64,000 nt of DNA from Pistacia vera (Eukaryota > Streptophyta > Magnoliopsida > Sapindales > Anacardiaceae). The notes under the pieces are model-generated. The model was given only the letters and a program-made list of their open reading frames with translations, had not been told where the DNA came from and searched no databases. Where the stretch lies: assembly GCF_008641045.1 (NCBI RefSeq), contig NW_022195052.1, positions 1-64,000 on the forward strand. Reading direction: 5' to 3'. Shown here in pieces: positions 11,425-23,214 of this stretch (position 1 is the stretch's first letter; each line of letters starts with the position of its first letter). The position numbers were made by a program, and so were the translations under genes.

Positions 11425-12818
11425 CTACCCATTGATGAACTTGAGAGCTTGGTGATCCAAATGAAGCACAAATTGTTTAGGCCTCAAATAATGACTCCAG
11501 TGGTCTAATGCCTTAATAATGACATAGAACTCCTTATCATAAGTTCTATATTTCCTCCTAAACTCATTGAGCTTTTCACTAAAGTATGCTAATGACCTCT
11601 TGTCTTGAGTAAAGACTGCCCATATTCCAACTTTACTTGCATCACACTCAACCTCAAATACTTTGTTGAAATTAGGTAGAGCTAGAAAAAGTGCTTCACA
11701 AAACTTCTTCTTGATCGCTTCAAATGCCTCACTTGCCTCTTTTGTCCACTCAAAATTTCCTTTCTTTAAACACTTGGTAATAGGTGACATAAGAGTATTG
11801 AAATTGGGCACAAGTCTCCTATAGAAAGAAGCTAAACCATGAAAACTCCTTACTTCACTAATGGTTTTAGGTTTGGGCTAGCTCCTAATTACATCCACCT
11901 TTGATTGATCAACCATTATACCCTCACCTGAAACTACATAGCTTAGAAACAAAATTCTCCTCATAAAGAACTCACATTCTCCATCTTAGCAAACAACCTT
12001 TGCTTCCTCAAGACATCAAACACTTGCCTAAGATGGCTAACATGCTCACCCTTACATTGGCTATACACTAGTATATAATAAAAAAAAAAAACCACTACAA
12101 ATCTGACTAAGAAAGGTTTTAGTACCTCATTCATCAGCCGCATGAAGGTACTTGGTGCATTGGAGAGGCCGAAGGGCATGACCATTCACTCATAAAGCCT
12201 TCCCTTTGTCTTGAAGGCTGTCTTCCATTCATCCCTTTCTCTCATTCTTATTTGGTGGTATCCACTCTGAAGATCGATCTTGGAGAAGATGTTGGAACTA
12301 TGTAACTCATCAAGCATGTCATCAAGCCTAAGTATGGGATACTTATACTTGATTGTGATGTTGATTATAGCCCAACTATCCACACACATTCTATGACTCT
12401 CATATTTCTTCGACACTAACAATGCGGGAACTGACCAAGGGCTCATGCTCTCTCTCACATACCCACGGCTAACCAGCTCATTAACTTGCCTTTCCAACTC
12501 TTTTGTCTCCTCTGGATTGCATCTATAGGCTGGTTTGTTTGGTAAAGGTGCCTTGGGTAATGAATCAATGTGGTGCTCAATCCCTATCAATGGTGGTAAC
12601 CTTAGTGGTAGCTCTTCAGGAAAAATATCTTGGAATTCATGTAGTAAGGGTTGGACTAAAGGATGGATCTCTTTCTCTTGGGTTTCTTTTCTCTTGGCTA
12701 TGAGTAGTGCTAGGACAGGTTTTTGGTTATTAAGGGCCTTTTCTACTTGGTTGGCATTTAGGAATAGACTCTTTTATGGGTTATTGGGTTTGGGTGGTGT
12801 AGGTGTGAGAAGTGTTTG
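11425..12818 (-). pseudogene. Gypsy reverse transcriptase and RNase H
   Basis: The minus strand encodes IDSLPKAPLPNKPAYR, VRESMSPWSVPALLV, IFSKIDLQSGYHQIRM and, after a stop near 12186, MPFGLSNAPSTFMRLMNEVL. The catalytic YFDD box should follow but reads FFFYYILVYS, next to a run of A at 12080-12091 on the plus strand, so both catalytic aspartates are gone. RNase H follows at 11425-11811 (FEWTKEASEAF, VFEVECDASKVGI, FSEKLNEFRRKYRTYDKEFY, HLDHQALKFI) in another frame. Order and content are normal for gypsy pol. Confidence 0.9.
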
Positions 12819-13377
12819 TTAGGGTGGTAAAGGGGATAAGGTGATGGTTTTCTTTTTGAACCTAAAGGTGTAGGCATTCTTTCTCCCATCACGAAAAAGC
12901 TCCCTATCATATTTCCAAGGCCTCCCTAACAACAAGTTGTAAGCATCCATGCGTATCACATCACATACTACCCCATCAACATATCTTTTACCTATGGAAA
13001 ATGGAACTACAACCTGTTTGGTGACATTTGTGGTGCTCCCATTGCTTAACCATTGCAATTTATAACGATGGCTATGATTTTGGGTTGGAAGGTTCAATTT
13101 TTCAACAAGGGTGGAGGAGGCTACATTAGTATAACTCCCACTAACAACTATAATCGAACATACCTTCCCTTTGATGGTGTAACGAGCTTGAAACAAATTT
13201 CCCCTTTGTCCTTTGGTGAAATCAACTTGTGCATGCAAAACTCTCTTCAAAATCAAGGCATCTTCTACATCAGCTTCTTCAACAATCTTTTCGCCACTTT
13301 CGGACTCCTCATTTTCACTCTCTTCCTCTTAGACAACCTTTTCAATCTCTTGTATCTCCTTGATTGACATTACCCTC
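12819..13377 (-). pseudogene. Gypsy aspartic protease region
   Basis: The reading frame from 13256 includes FTKGQRGNLFQARYTIKG, the active-site region IIVVSGSYTNVASSTLVEKL and LLLGRPWKYDRE, which lie in the expected order for a plant gypsy protease. The catalytic triplet, normally DSG in this family, reads VSG, so the enzyme would be inactive. It joins the reverse transcriptase region on its left without a stop-free link. Confidence 0.82.
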
Positions 13378-14453
13378 TTCAACAATTGCTTGGAAGTGTC
13401 CATAGCCATAACATTTGAAACACTTCTTGTCCTTTAAGTCTCCTCAGGTACCTCCTTGAGTCACAAACCATGGCTTTTCCTTAGTAGTTTCATTCATCTT
13501 TTCCGTACCCTTGTATTTTGTAGGGTTGACATAGGTTTGGGATAAGATAGAGATCCCTTATAGTTGGTGCTACTTTTAAAGTACATCTTTGGGGCCGAGA
13601 GCTTCAAACTTTGTAGTTGCTTCTCTACCTTGTTAGCCAGCTTGCATACATCCCCAAATGAATGATAAGGCTGCAACTTCACTTTGTGAGCTTTTTCCCT
13701 TTGCTAACCTCCCAAAAATCTAGTGATAATTTGCTCATTTTCTTTTGGAAGGTCATTCCTCATCATAAGGCCTTCAAATTCCCTTATATATTCCTCTACT
13801 TTCTTATCTCCTTGCTTGAGATTGAACAAACTCAAGTAGAGATCTTGCTTGTAGTTTTCGGGCAAAAACCTCTTTTTCATCATCCTCTTCAATTTATCCC
13901 AAGACCTCACTCTAGCTTTTCCCTCTCTTTCTCTCTTTTTCCTAGTATTCTCCCACCATAAGGAAGCATATCCCTTGAACTTTCTTATGGCTGCCTTGCA
14001 CTTCTTCTCATCCAAGTAGCCTTTGAAGTCAAATACCCTTTCAATCTCATTCAACTAATCATTGAAATCATTATGGTCTAGCTCCCTCCAAATTCAGGTA
14101 TATCAATCTTAAGTCTTCTATCATCATCAACATTTCTCCTCTTTCTTCTCACAACAACACCAGAATCACTAGAGTCACTTGGAAGACTAGTTTCATCTTC
14201 ATGGGGAGGAGGTTGATGGGGTGTAAGTCTTCTTAGAGGTGTTTCTTGTTCAAGGATAGGTGGCTTGGTTTCATAGGGTGGTGGTTAGGTTTGAGAGGTG
14301 TTTGTAGAGGGTGTGCGTGGGGCTATGTGAGCCATGATGATTTGGGCCATTTGATTCACCCTTTCTTCAAGTCTTCTAAGGTCTTCTTGGGTTTTGTTGA
14401 AAGCAACCTCCCAAGGGGGCATTGGGGAAGAGGATCCACTTTTGTTTGACATG
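13378..14453 (-). pseudogene. Gypsy gag
   Basis: An ATG at 14453 opens MSNKSGSSSPMPPWEV with a coiled-coil-like segment EDLRRLEERVNQM. The retrotransposon gag domain (ASLWWENTRKKREREG, RFLPENYKQDLYLSLFNLKQG, VEEYIREFEGLMMRNDLP) lies at about 13700-14050, then VCKLANKVEKQL. A zinc knuckle KKCFKCYGYGHFQAI at about 13405-13430 has lost its fourth cysteine. Stops occur near 14290, 14085 and 13700. Domain order is normal for Ty3/gypsy gag. Confidence 0.88.
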
Positions 14454-14931
14454 AAAAATGGAAAATTAAGTTGCTATGAACAATAACTCTTGGAGTGAAC
14501 AATAACTCTTGGAGTGAACAATAACTTTTTAGGTATAGAATAGTGATATTTGAGGTGGTAAGGGTAAGAGGGGAAAGCCTGGGTAATTTTGGTTTAGGTG
14601 AATAGTAATCAATGAATAGTGTTTGAGATTAGGGGGTGAATAAGCTAATTAATGTAAATTAGGCAAATGGGAGGTGTTTAGTGTTTGGTTAAGGTTTAAT
14701 GGTAGTTTAGTTGAAATGGAATTGGTTTAGTTGGATTTGGATGAAATTGGTTAGGTCTGGATGATGTGTAAAGTGTTTAGTTAGGAGTTGGTGAAGTGTT
14801 TGAGGAAAGAGAAAAATCTAATGCAAGGAAATGGAAATTTTGGCCATAGCCGATTCTACCATGCCTTCAACACATCAAGCATCCTTTTGATCTCAACAAT
14901 CAATATTAACACAAATTTCATTCTAAAACAT

Positions 14932-14946
14932 TAACTCTAATACCAA
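14932..14946 (-). other. Primer-binding site of the gypsy element
   Basis: The minus strand reads TTTGGTATTAGAGTT three bases after the LTR end at 14949, similar to the initiator-methionine tRNA 3' end. It fixes the 5' LTR boundary. Confidence 0.75.
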
Positions 14947-14948
14947 AT

Positions 14949-15855
14949 TGATATGAAATCAAGTCTCCAAATCCTATTTCATATCACTGCAACCATACAC
15001 ATAACAATCTATCTCTAAAAAACACAAGCTTCAACGCACACTCATTTGGCCAAGACAAATTCAAGCACTCCCAATATCTTTTAACACCTTAAATCATAAA
15101 TCTTAAGATACTAATAATCCCCAAAGATCAACCATCCAAGACAACTCACAAATTGGGGCAAGGATTACACACACACAAGCCAAACCAAGAATGGGAAAAT
15201 GGGAACCAAAATGCAAGCACTTACTAGGATAAACGGCCAAGGAGCATTCAAGCTTAAAGGAAACTCCACCGGCTTGAATTTAATCCACCACCAAGCTTAG
15301 GTCGAAACTTGGATAAAGGAAATGCAAGAAGATTCAATCTCCATTGAAATACTATTCATCATATTCATTCACTAGCCATTACAAAAATGAGAGAGTTGCC
15401 TTTATATAGGCATTACAAATATGGGGAATTCCCCTTTACAAGTATTACAAAATAATAAAAATTATTACACAAAAAAATTAAGAGCTTAATTCTCCGCCAT
15501 TCATTCAAATACAATAGGCCATAACCATTTAATGCTAAAGGACAACAACTTCTTTAAATTAAGGATCTATGTCCCTATCTCAAATTAGCTTGGCTAACCT
15601 TCATCTATTTGAATCAAATAACATCTATTCATTGGGCTAGGGCCAAATAAACCTCTCCACACTTGATACCCATGGTTTGAACCAATAAAAAGGCTTTGAG
15701 AAATGTCCTGGACCTTTAGCACTCCATGGACAAGCTTGTGAACTTTCTTGAGTGATTGGGATGAATGGTGTACACCTTGCCAAACTCGGGCTTCTTGATT
15801 TTTCAATGGAAATTCTTACACAACCAAGGAATCATTTTGGCCTAGAATCTCATCA
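14949..15855 (-). repeat. 5' LTR of the gypsy element (907 bp)
   Basis: On the minus strand it runs from TGATGAGATTCTAGGCC (15855) to GATTTCATATCA (14949). A TATA-like CTATATAAAGGC lies at about 15393-15404 on that strand. It is bounded by the target duplication on the right and the primer-binding site on the left. Confidence 0.9.
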
Positions 15856-16273
15856 CATTCTTCGTCTGAGTGATTATGCGAATTTGGTCTTGCCAAATGG
15901 GCAATTTGGACTAAGGTTTAAGAGGTGTAAAGCCAAGGATGGATCGATTATTGGTTTTGGGCACTCGAGCTTACGTGGATCAATATGTTTATGTGACAAA
16001 AAAAAAACAGGTTTGCTTTAGTGGTGGCCTTGAACAAACTGTCATATGGTGGTACAACTTCAAGAATCAATGAGTTTGTTTGTTTAGAGATAAATATCCC
16101 ATTGTTGGTGGAGTTTCCCCCCATTCGGGATTTGGAGAGGCCTCTCCTTGACTGAAATTGATAAGCAAATTAATTTGAAGGTCCACGTTTTAATATTTCT
16201 TAGAAGTTAGAAAACAAAATTGAAGAGATGTGATGAAATCTTGAGTGTTAGAGGAGTTGGAGATTCAAAATAA
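15856..16273 (+). pseudogene. Beta-lactamase-domain protein pseudogene A, 3' part
   Basis: This continues the 8727-8947 fragment after the gypsy insertion: DYANLVLPNGQFGLRFKR, KAKDGSIIGFGHSS, then with frame changes NRFALVVALNKLSYGGTT, FVCLEINIP, and a C terminus LSVRGVGDSK with its stop at about 16273. The segments match pseudogene B and the order expected of the C-terminal half of a beta-lactamase-like domain (GFGHS box). One-base losses and a run of nine A near 16000-16008 break the frame. A 28-base A run starts about 295 bp after the stop (16567), which would fit the tail of a processed copy, but no intron comparison is possible here. Confidence 0.7.
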
Positions 16274-16566
16274 TATGTATACTTCAATTATAATATTTGT
16301 ATATTTAAAAAATTACAGAAATATAATTTTTCTTTTTCGGGTTGTCCCGATATATTAATATTCAGAAATATTATACATACAAACTATTTTCTATAAACTG
16401 ATGTAACAACTCTACATGTTTAACAAGTAATCTAGCATAATTTGTTTAATTTGAAGTCATTCAATCATCCTAAAACATATCAACTTGTTTCAAAGAGTTT
16501 ATATAAATAATTTATACTTAACACAACATATTATCACTAAATGATTAGTTCTGAATCTCTCCCCCT

Positions 16567-16594
16567 AAAAAAAAAAAAAAAAAAAAAAAAAAAA
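16567..16594 (+). repeat. Poly(A) run, 28 bases
   Basis: Uninterrupted A from 16567 to 16594, about 295 bp downstream of the pseudogene A stop. It may be a retrocopy tail or a simple repeat. Confidence 0.85.
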
Positions 16595-16595
16595 T

Positions 16596-16664
16596 GTATG
16601 AAAGATGGCAAAAAACCATTCATAGTGAAAGGTATGAAAGATGGCAAAGAAACCATTCATAGTG
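16596..16664 (+). repeat. Tandem 32/33-bp duplication
   Basis: GTATGAAAGATGGCAAA...CATTCATAGTG occurs at 16596-16627 and again at 16632-16664, directly after the poly(A) run. Confidence 0.85.
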
Positions 16665-16822
16665 CCTTTTCATATTCAATATAATTACTTTATGAAATGT
16701 TTAATAATTCATCTTCTATGAAACCAATGTTTGATTTGGATATAATTTATTTATACAAAGGGATATGAGATACTCATTTTTAGCGAAGCAAGGGCTTTTT
16801 AAAGTCCTTAATATATGAAAAC

Positions 16823-17640
16823 TCAACTGACAAAGGGATATTTAGCTTTGAACAAACAAAACCAATGATTTTTGCAGTTGTAGCACCATATGACAATTTT
16901 GTTCAATGACACTGCTATAGCAAACCAATTTTTTATGTCGTAGAAACCCGATGATCCACCTATGCCCGAGTGCCCATAACTAATAAGCGATCCATCTTTA
17001 GCTTTGTACCTCATAAATCCTAGTACAAATGCTCCATTTGGAAAATCCATATTCTTATAATCACCCACACCCAAGAATGCATCATGGATTCTAGGGTTAC
17101 TAAAAATCTTGCCACCATTATTTATGGGCCTAGTGTTAGCATCACCACTAGCATCTTTACCCTTATTATTTGTATTGTTCTTTGCAGCAGCAGGTACCTC
17201 CTTGCTTTTCTCACCTTTTGGCTTTTTCGATTTCTCGTGTGATGAAAATGTAGGGATGTGAGTGTGACTACCAAGTGGTGGCTTAGATAAAGAGGAATGT
17301 GGGGGTGGGATAACTCCCCCATCAACTAGGGCTGCATAGTAGTGTGCAATTGCACGGGTTGAGCAATGTCCATTAGTAGCAGGTAAGATGGCATGACGAA
17401 TGTTCAGCATGTTAAAAAAAAACCGACAAAGTGGTGATGAGCTCTACATTTTGGTCTAGGCAATAAGTAGAGGGTAAATCAAGATGGTAACCTCTGTCTG
17501 CGTACTTGCTGAGATCATATTCATCTATTGTAAGAGTTGCAAGTCGAGATTCCACACATGGAGGGAAGCCATTGAAAGGCATGATGATGCCATTGATGAC
17601 ACCTAACTCGGTTTTATAGTTTAGTTATAGTAGACTACAT
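16823..17640 (-). pseudogene. Beta-lactamase-domain protein pseudogene B
   Basis: The minus strand encodes PFNGFPPCVESRLATLTIDE (about 17580), a frameshift in a homopolymer at 17414-17422, then MLNIRHAILPATNGHCSTRA, AHYYAALVDGG, PPPHSSLSKPPLGSHTHIP, a lysine-rich linker, NPRIHDAFLGVGDYKNMDF, FVLGFMRYKAKDG, SYGHSGIGGSSGFYDIKN and FAIAVSLNK, after which the frame changes. This is the C-terminal beta-lactamase-like domain of a plant ABC1/beta-lactamase fusion protein (identified from memory). The copy is inverted relative to copy A and has different damage, so the two decayed independently. Confidence 0.75.
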
Positions 17641-18945
17641 AATTTATGTTCCTCTTTTGAATAGAACATTATTGTGTGCATATATTCATGTAAACCTATG
17701 TTGATACAAAAATTTGCACCAACTAGAGTGATCCGATCGACCTTGGCGGGATCGAAACTGGTGTGTGCGTGATTACAGATAATCAGCGATGAGCAAGTGA
17801 TGAATGTCAAAAGTAAATGACAATGAGATTTTTAAAGTGGTTCGACGAGATAAACTCTTGAGCATACGTCCACTATTTTTGTATTTGTTGTGAGAGCTTA
17901 CAGTCTAAGTTCCATCAGAATTTTCTAACCCCTTTTTCATCATTTGAAGGGGTTTATATATAATGCTCGTACAAAGGAAAGAGCGAAAATAAAGGGATTA
18001 CAATTGATTTGAAATGCAACTTTGATATTCTTACGATTAGGCACTGTGATTGCGCAAAGATTGCTATCAATCTGATCATTCTTGAGATATTTGGGATATG
18101 AAGTTATCTGGGAATTGGTTGAATGATCATTTAGATTGTTCGCGACTAGCTTGTGCTGGGTCGAGCTATATCTCAAGGAGCTTATGTTGGATTAGACAAT
18201 CAGTAGAGTCAGACTAATTCTGTGTCAAGTTACATCCTTGCGGTAGCCTGAGCTTGGTAGAAAAATCACACACAATATTTGCCCCCTAGTGTTCAATGCT
18301 CGTTTCGGGCTTTGAAGACTACTGCTCGATTTGATATCAAGCTCAACACTATTAGCAGGTTGCTGAATGCAAGTTTAGTCGAGCTCTAAGGGTCGACCTC
18401 ATGCTCGGTCGATGTATTTCACACTTGGATTTTTATCTTCTGTGATACCTGACAAACTCAAAATACAAAAAAGTTAGGGCAGTTATGTAAATTCCACGTA
18501 GTCATGTCGCATTAAATGCGGCAGCCTTTGGCAGTCATGTTTCGTTGCGCGTGGGCAACTATAGCTGTCCACGTGTAGAGTGGAGATGATGTGTGGCAAC
18601 ATTTATGATTATAGCAGTCTGACAGTTCGTTGCCCCTCGCGGATGGATGACACGTGGCCACATCCGAGGGCTGAGATTGCTTGATGAATGAAGGGTTGAG
18701 ATTCACTTTAGATCGACGGTCACAATTGAACTGCACCCTTTCGTCTCCCATGCAAGCCACTATACAAACTAGAGAAGTTGTCAAAAACTCATCCAACCTA
18801 CGAAAATCTTCGGACGTCTTTGTTCACTTTGTTGCTGTTTCGTTATAGTCACGGTGCTCTTTCCGGTGAGTTCTTGCACTCTTGTTCTGGTAAGGCTTAT
18901 TTTCCTTCTCTTTATCAGTTTTTCTGATTTCCGCATCCAAGGGTG
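17641..18945 (+). other. Non-coding region, possibly LTR or leader of a gypsy-type element
   Basis: No protein-coding sequence was recognised. The stretch around 17830-18300 (TTTTTAAAGTGGTTCGACGAG, a TTATATATAATGC box at about 17955, 'caatatttgccccc') has the look of an LTR promoter region. Exon-like and intron-like borders follow at 18860-18900. It precedes the gypsy-type ORF at 20889 and may be its 5' LTR and leader, but no primer-binding site or partner LTR was identified. Confidence 0.3.
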
Positions 18946-18950
18946 GCATT

Positions 18951-20638
18951 TGATGCGTGCAAATGCAACACTTCATTTTACCTCACTAAATTCTAATGCA
19001 AAGTCATGTAGTAGGAAAGAGCAAGTAAGGGTCTTTCTCGCAAAGGATTGTGAACTTAACTAATTATCTACTTCTAACAGAGGTTTGCCACAAATTAAAA
19101 AAAAAAAAAAACCAAGAAACAAACTAAATTCAACAACTTAAATCAAGCAAATACTCACGAAAGAGAAATATATAAGAGAAATAAAATTGAAGGTTTATTC
19201 GCCACCACTAGACATGAATTGCATAAAATAAAAGCACTCTTTAACTTTCTACCCTCTTGATCACATCAACTCAGAAAATATCAAACGTTGATAAGTTCCA
19301 TCTCTCCTTTCTGAGTCGCTAGACACAATCATAGCCCAATTCCCTATTTATTAAATAACCTAGGATACGATCTCTAGATTCAAAGTAATAAAAGCATTAA
19401 GAAGTGAGAGACCTACTGAATCAAGGCTAAACTCATATGATTGGTTTAGTTATCTTGAGTGATTATCCCCAATGCATGGAAGCATACACTTTACCACTAG
19501 TTATTTACGTTAATAAAGCGATTCTGTTCTAAACAACCTAAATTGGCAATAATAGATTAACCCTAACTATTTAATAGGCCACTTAAACAATTAAGAAAAT
19601 CTATTTAAACCCTATTCTTAGAGAATAAATCACATAATCAAGAGGGATCAAAAGATAAAAAGATGTAGATTTTATTAATAACAAGACATATCTAGGGTTT
19701 TGAAATTACCCTCAATCACAAAAGAGTTAGTTACCCATGAATAAAAATAAAAACATTATTGCATTCATGATAACAAATAATACAAAGATAAAAGAAAAAC
19801 TTAGGAAAGCTTGAGTAGATTAATGGAGTTGATGATGATCTTCTCTAATCTTCTCTCCAAGCCTCTTTCAATCTCTCTTAATCTCTATATTATTGAGTAT
19901 TTTTTTTTTGTTCTCTATCCTCTCTCTTCTTTAAAAAATACCTAAAGACATCCTTTTATAGTGCTAGGGTTGTGGGAAAAATAAGGAGAACAAAATCCGG
20001 ATTAAGTTTTACAAGACTTCTTGTTTATCTAAAATTCCCGTTCTATGCCGTGGCGCCAATTTTTTATGCCTTGGCACCAAACTCGTTCATCATGCCTTCC
20101 TCAGCATGAATTTTTCATGCCTCGGCACACTTTTTACAGAAATCCTCCCTTCAAACCCGAGAGTAGATATCGCAACGCCAAAAATTTTCTGTCATGGCAC
20201 CGAAATATCTTCATTTTTTAGTACAAAAACGTCATAATCTGAAGAAGTCATAACACAAAAGTTGTATCCCTGTGAGTTAGCTTTACAATGGTTCAAGAAT
20301 AAGCCCAATCAGATATACATAGCTCAAGTTCTTATCGAAATACCGAAGCATACTCAAAACTGGTGCATTTTCCAGATTTTGCATGTGATGGTAAATCCAC
20401 GTTAACTTCCTTGTCTCAACTCCGATTTTTGAACCATTTGTTTCTAGTCATCAAAAATCCTCTCGCCAACATCATATCCCATCCAAATATTATTTCCCTG
20501 TAAACACAACAAAAACACCCGTGATCTTGAAAAGTGTATTTTTGAAACAATTAAGTTAATGTATGCAAATTAACCTTACTTTCCCACAAACAATACCTAT
20601 AAACCACTAAGTATAAGTGCATTTTCAAACACTTATCA
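18951..20638 (-). repeat. Solo LTR (1688 bp)
   Basis: On the minus strand it starts TGATAAGTGTTTGAAAATGC (20638) and ends TTTGCACGCATCA (18951), so it has TGAT...ATCA termini. The flanks gcatt (18946-18950) and tcatt (20639-20643) match at 4 of 5. It contains a promoter-like CTATAAAAGG (about 19957), then a leader with several AT-rich stretches. No internal domain is present, so it is a solo LTR. It sits in the leader region upstream of the ORF at 20889. Confidence 0.75.
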
Positions 20639-20888
20639 TCATTTTTGTGGCCACATTGAGTTTTCTAGGGCTTTAGTAGGGTTTTTTGGTGTGTCTTCGA
20701 TGGTCTTGGGTTTAAGAAGGGTTTATCGCGGTGGCCGCCGGAAACCTGGGTAGGTCGCACGGGCTTGTCATGTGGTGCGAGCTATCTTGGGTGCCTGAAC
20801 TGAAAGCAAGTGTGAATAGGTCATTAAGTTTTTTAGGCTTTGACACATGTTCACTTTTGTTTTAGGTACCCAGAAGCGAGCTATAATT

Positions 20889-22488
20889 ATGTCTTCTTCT
20901 AGCAGCCACACGATTGATCGCATGTTGGACTCACCTGTGGGCTCGGTAGTCCTTGGGGATATAACCCCTAAGGTCTCTAAGGAAATCACCATGTGAAGCT
21001 TGGACCCTGACATGGCAGGCTCCTCCGATTGTGCCTCAGTATAGTTGCCTCAATCCGAGAGGTCTCTAGTTCATAGGCTATGAAAGGAACCACGATCCTT
21101 GATTAATGTCGAGGATCTAAAGCGCATAAGAGAGGTTTATGTGCCTTAGCTTAATTTGATGGTTTCGAGGGACTTTTCTTGAAAGAATCCCCCACCTAGA
21201 TGGGTGGCGATCTTTGAGACCCTACTGAGATGCAGGGTATCTATTCCGCCTCATTATTTTATTGGCAACGTTTTGAGATGGTTCAACATCGTTCCTCTCC
21301 AGTTGTCAGCAAACTTATATGTCATAATCATAGGTCTGTACATAGCGTACATGATCACTAAATTGGGCGAGCCATCCGTCGAGGAGCTCATCGATCTGTA
21401 CAGGCTCAAAAGAGGGCAAGACCAAACGTACTACATTTCCAAGGTGAGAAATGTACGTTTCAATGGGCTGGTCGATGTCCCGAAGAAGGTCCCACATTGG
21501 GACTCCTAATTTTTCTTCTACGAAGCCCGAGAGACTGGCATTTTCATTTTGGAAGCGAGTAAGACTTCAACTTCCCGTACGTGTGAGGATCATTTTTAAA
21601 CTTTGTGTTCTAGCTAACCGAGTTGTTTTGTTTTGTAGTTAACGTCAAGTAGAACTATCTCCCTGCCGCGAGAGCTTGCAGAGGCTCTAGTGTTTCATCA
21701 ACCTTCTCGACGGACAACATAACATTAAAGAGATTATCACGCTTCCTCACTTGAGGGCATACGACTTCTGTCAGGACGACACCAAGTTTCTCACCATTCT
21801 TGAAAAAGGTTCAAGTTATCATTTGCTCGTGCTTATTTTTTCGCGTAGATAGGTCGCTCACCATTTGCTTCTCTTTTTTGAACAAATGTGGGTCGTAAAG
21901 CCAAAAGGCCTTAAGAAGAAGGCACCAGCTTCGGCAGCTGCCAAGAAGACATCGAATGCTTTAACAATGAAGCAGCCCATTGACATTGCTGGCGTGAAAT
22001 GCAATGGGGGCGAGCTTGGGGAAGGCCCTAGCGCAAAAAAAGCCTATGGCTGCCTTGAAGGCAGTTAGTGAGAAGAGTGCCCTTGAGACCCAAAAGGGGC
22101 ATGTAAAGAAAACACCCGAGTTGACCAAAGGCTCGGGGAAACATAAGGCACCTGAGCAAAATAAGGGCTTAGGTAAAAAGAAATCGATCGAGCCTCTAGA
22201 GGGCTTGGGTAAGCAAAAGTTGGGCAAGCAATAGGTTAGCTTGGGCAAGGAGGTCACTGTGTAGGCTGACAGCCCAAAGAATTAGCGGCCAAGGATTCAA
22301 CTAAGAAGAGGTCCGCTCCTGCAGGCAAGGTTGGCGCTACTAGGAGGAGTAAGTCCAATGTGTCTTGGCTGGGAGGCAAGAAAATGGATGAAGCAACTCA
22401 AGTTATGGTTGATGCGCTGATCAATCAACTCCCCAACCATATCAGTGTTGGGGCTACAGTGGCTAGGGATTGTGTCACCCCACAAACA
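20889..22488 (+). pseudogene. Gypsy-type ORF with Transposase_28-like domain (5' part)
   Basis: After an acceptor-like TTTTGTTTTAG at about 20864, an ATG at 20889 opens MSSSSSHTIDRMLDSP. The conserved part at 21204-21509 reads RVSIPPHYFIGNVLRWFNIV, PLQLSANLYVIIIGLYI, LGEPSVEELIDLYRLK, resembling the 'putative gypsy type transposon' domain (Pfam PF04195) found upstream of gag in some plant gypsy elements. Several stops interrupt it. A Lys/Ala-rich tail follows (KKAPASAAAKKTS, and GLGK/GSGK repeats at 22130-22230). The hAT element at 22497 cuts it. Confidence 0.55.
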
Positions 22489-23214
22489 TTCACGGGTAGT
22501 TATGGCAATGGGTCGGGCCGGGACTGTGTACCCCTTGGCCCAGGCCCAAGCTCGACCTCATGACACAGGCCCAAGCCCGACCCGAGCCCGCCACGGGTAT
22601 GATAGGCAAAGACCAGGCCCGACCCAGCAGGCTTTTTATAACCTCAGGCCCGGCCCAAGCCCACCTTTTTTTTATAATGTCAATTTTTAAATATTAATAA
22701 ATTTCAAATTATTTTTATATTTTAAATTTTAGAAACAGTTTTTAAATATTAATTTATTTTTGAATACTTACAAATATATAAATAACATTCGACAAAGTGC
22801 ATTCATCCATTTTTAGAGTATAACATAACCATAAGAGCAACAAGCAAATTGAGACAGTAAAATCTGAACAAATACAAAACATTAAACTCTATCACAAATT
22901 TCTAAGTTGTTGTCTCCTTAAGTTTTGCAAGCTCTAGCCGGGTAAGTCCACCTCTTTGCAATTATAAAATACATAAGAAGCATGTAACACATGAAAGACT
23001 AAATATCTAACCAATTGCATACCTATTCATTGTCATCATAATTCCTCTTCTCCCTCATTAGTGTCATAAAAAAATGTCGAGCATGATTTTTGACCTAATA
23101 AGAATACAAAATATACATTAAAGACAATAAGACAAATACATTAAAGAAATAAAAAAATATATATTAAAGACAATAAGACAAATATGTTAAAGAAATAAAA
23201 TTTTGATATAATCA

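Larger units (their letters stand above)
8948..15855 (-). mobile_element. Ty3/gypsy LTR retrotransposon, full-length but inactive
   Basis: The element has the order 5' LTR (14949-15855), primer-binding site, gag, protease, reverse transcriptase, RNase H, integrase, polypurine tract, 3' LTR (8948-10028), all on the minus strand. It is flanked by cattt (8943-8947) and cattc (15856-15860), a 5-bp target duplication with one change. Removing the element rejoins the two halves of pseudogene A in the order seen in pseudogene B, which confirms both ends. All enzymatic domains carry stops, frameshifts or lost catalytic residues. The way the pol reading frame runs into the 3' LTR recalls the CRM clade, but clade placement is only a suggestion. 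Confidence 0.92.

Noticed and set aside
13053..13367. Plus-strand frame of 104 codons
   Set aside because: Shadow of the gypsy protease/gag region on the minus strand.
21961..22257. Minus-strand 98-codon frame
   Set aside because: Opposite strand of the lysine-rich tail of the gypsy-type ORF; no motif of its own.
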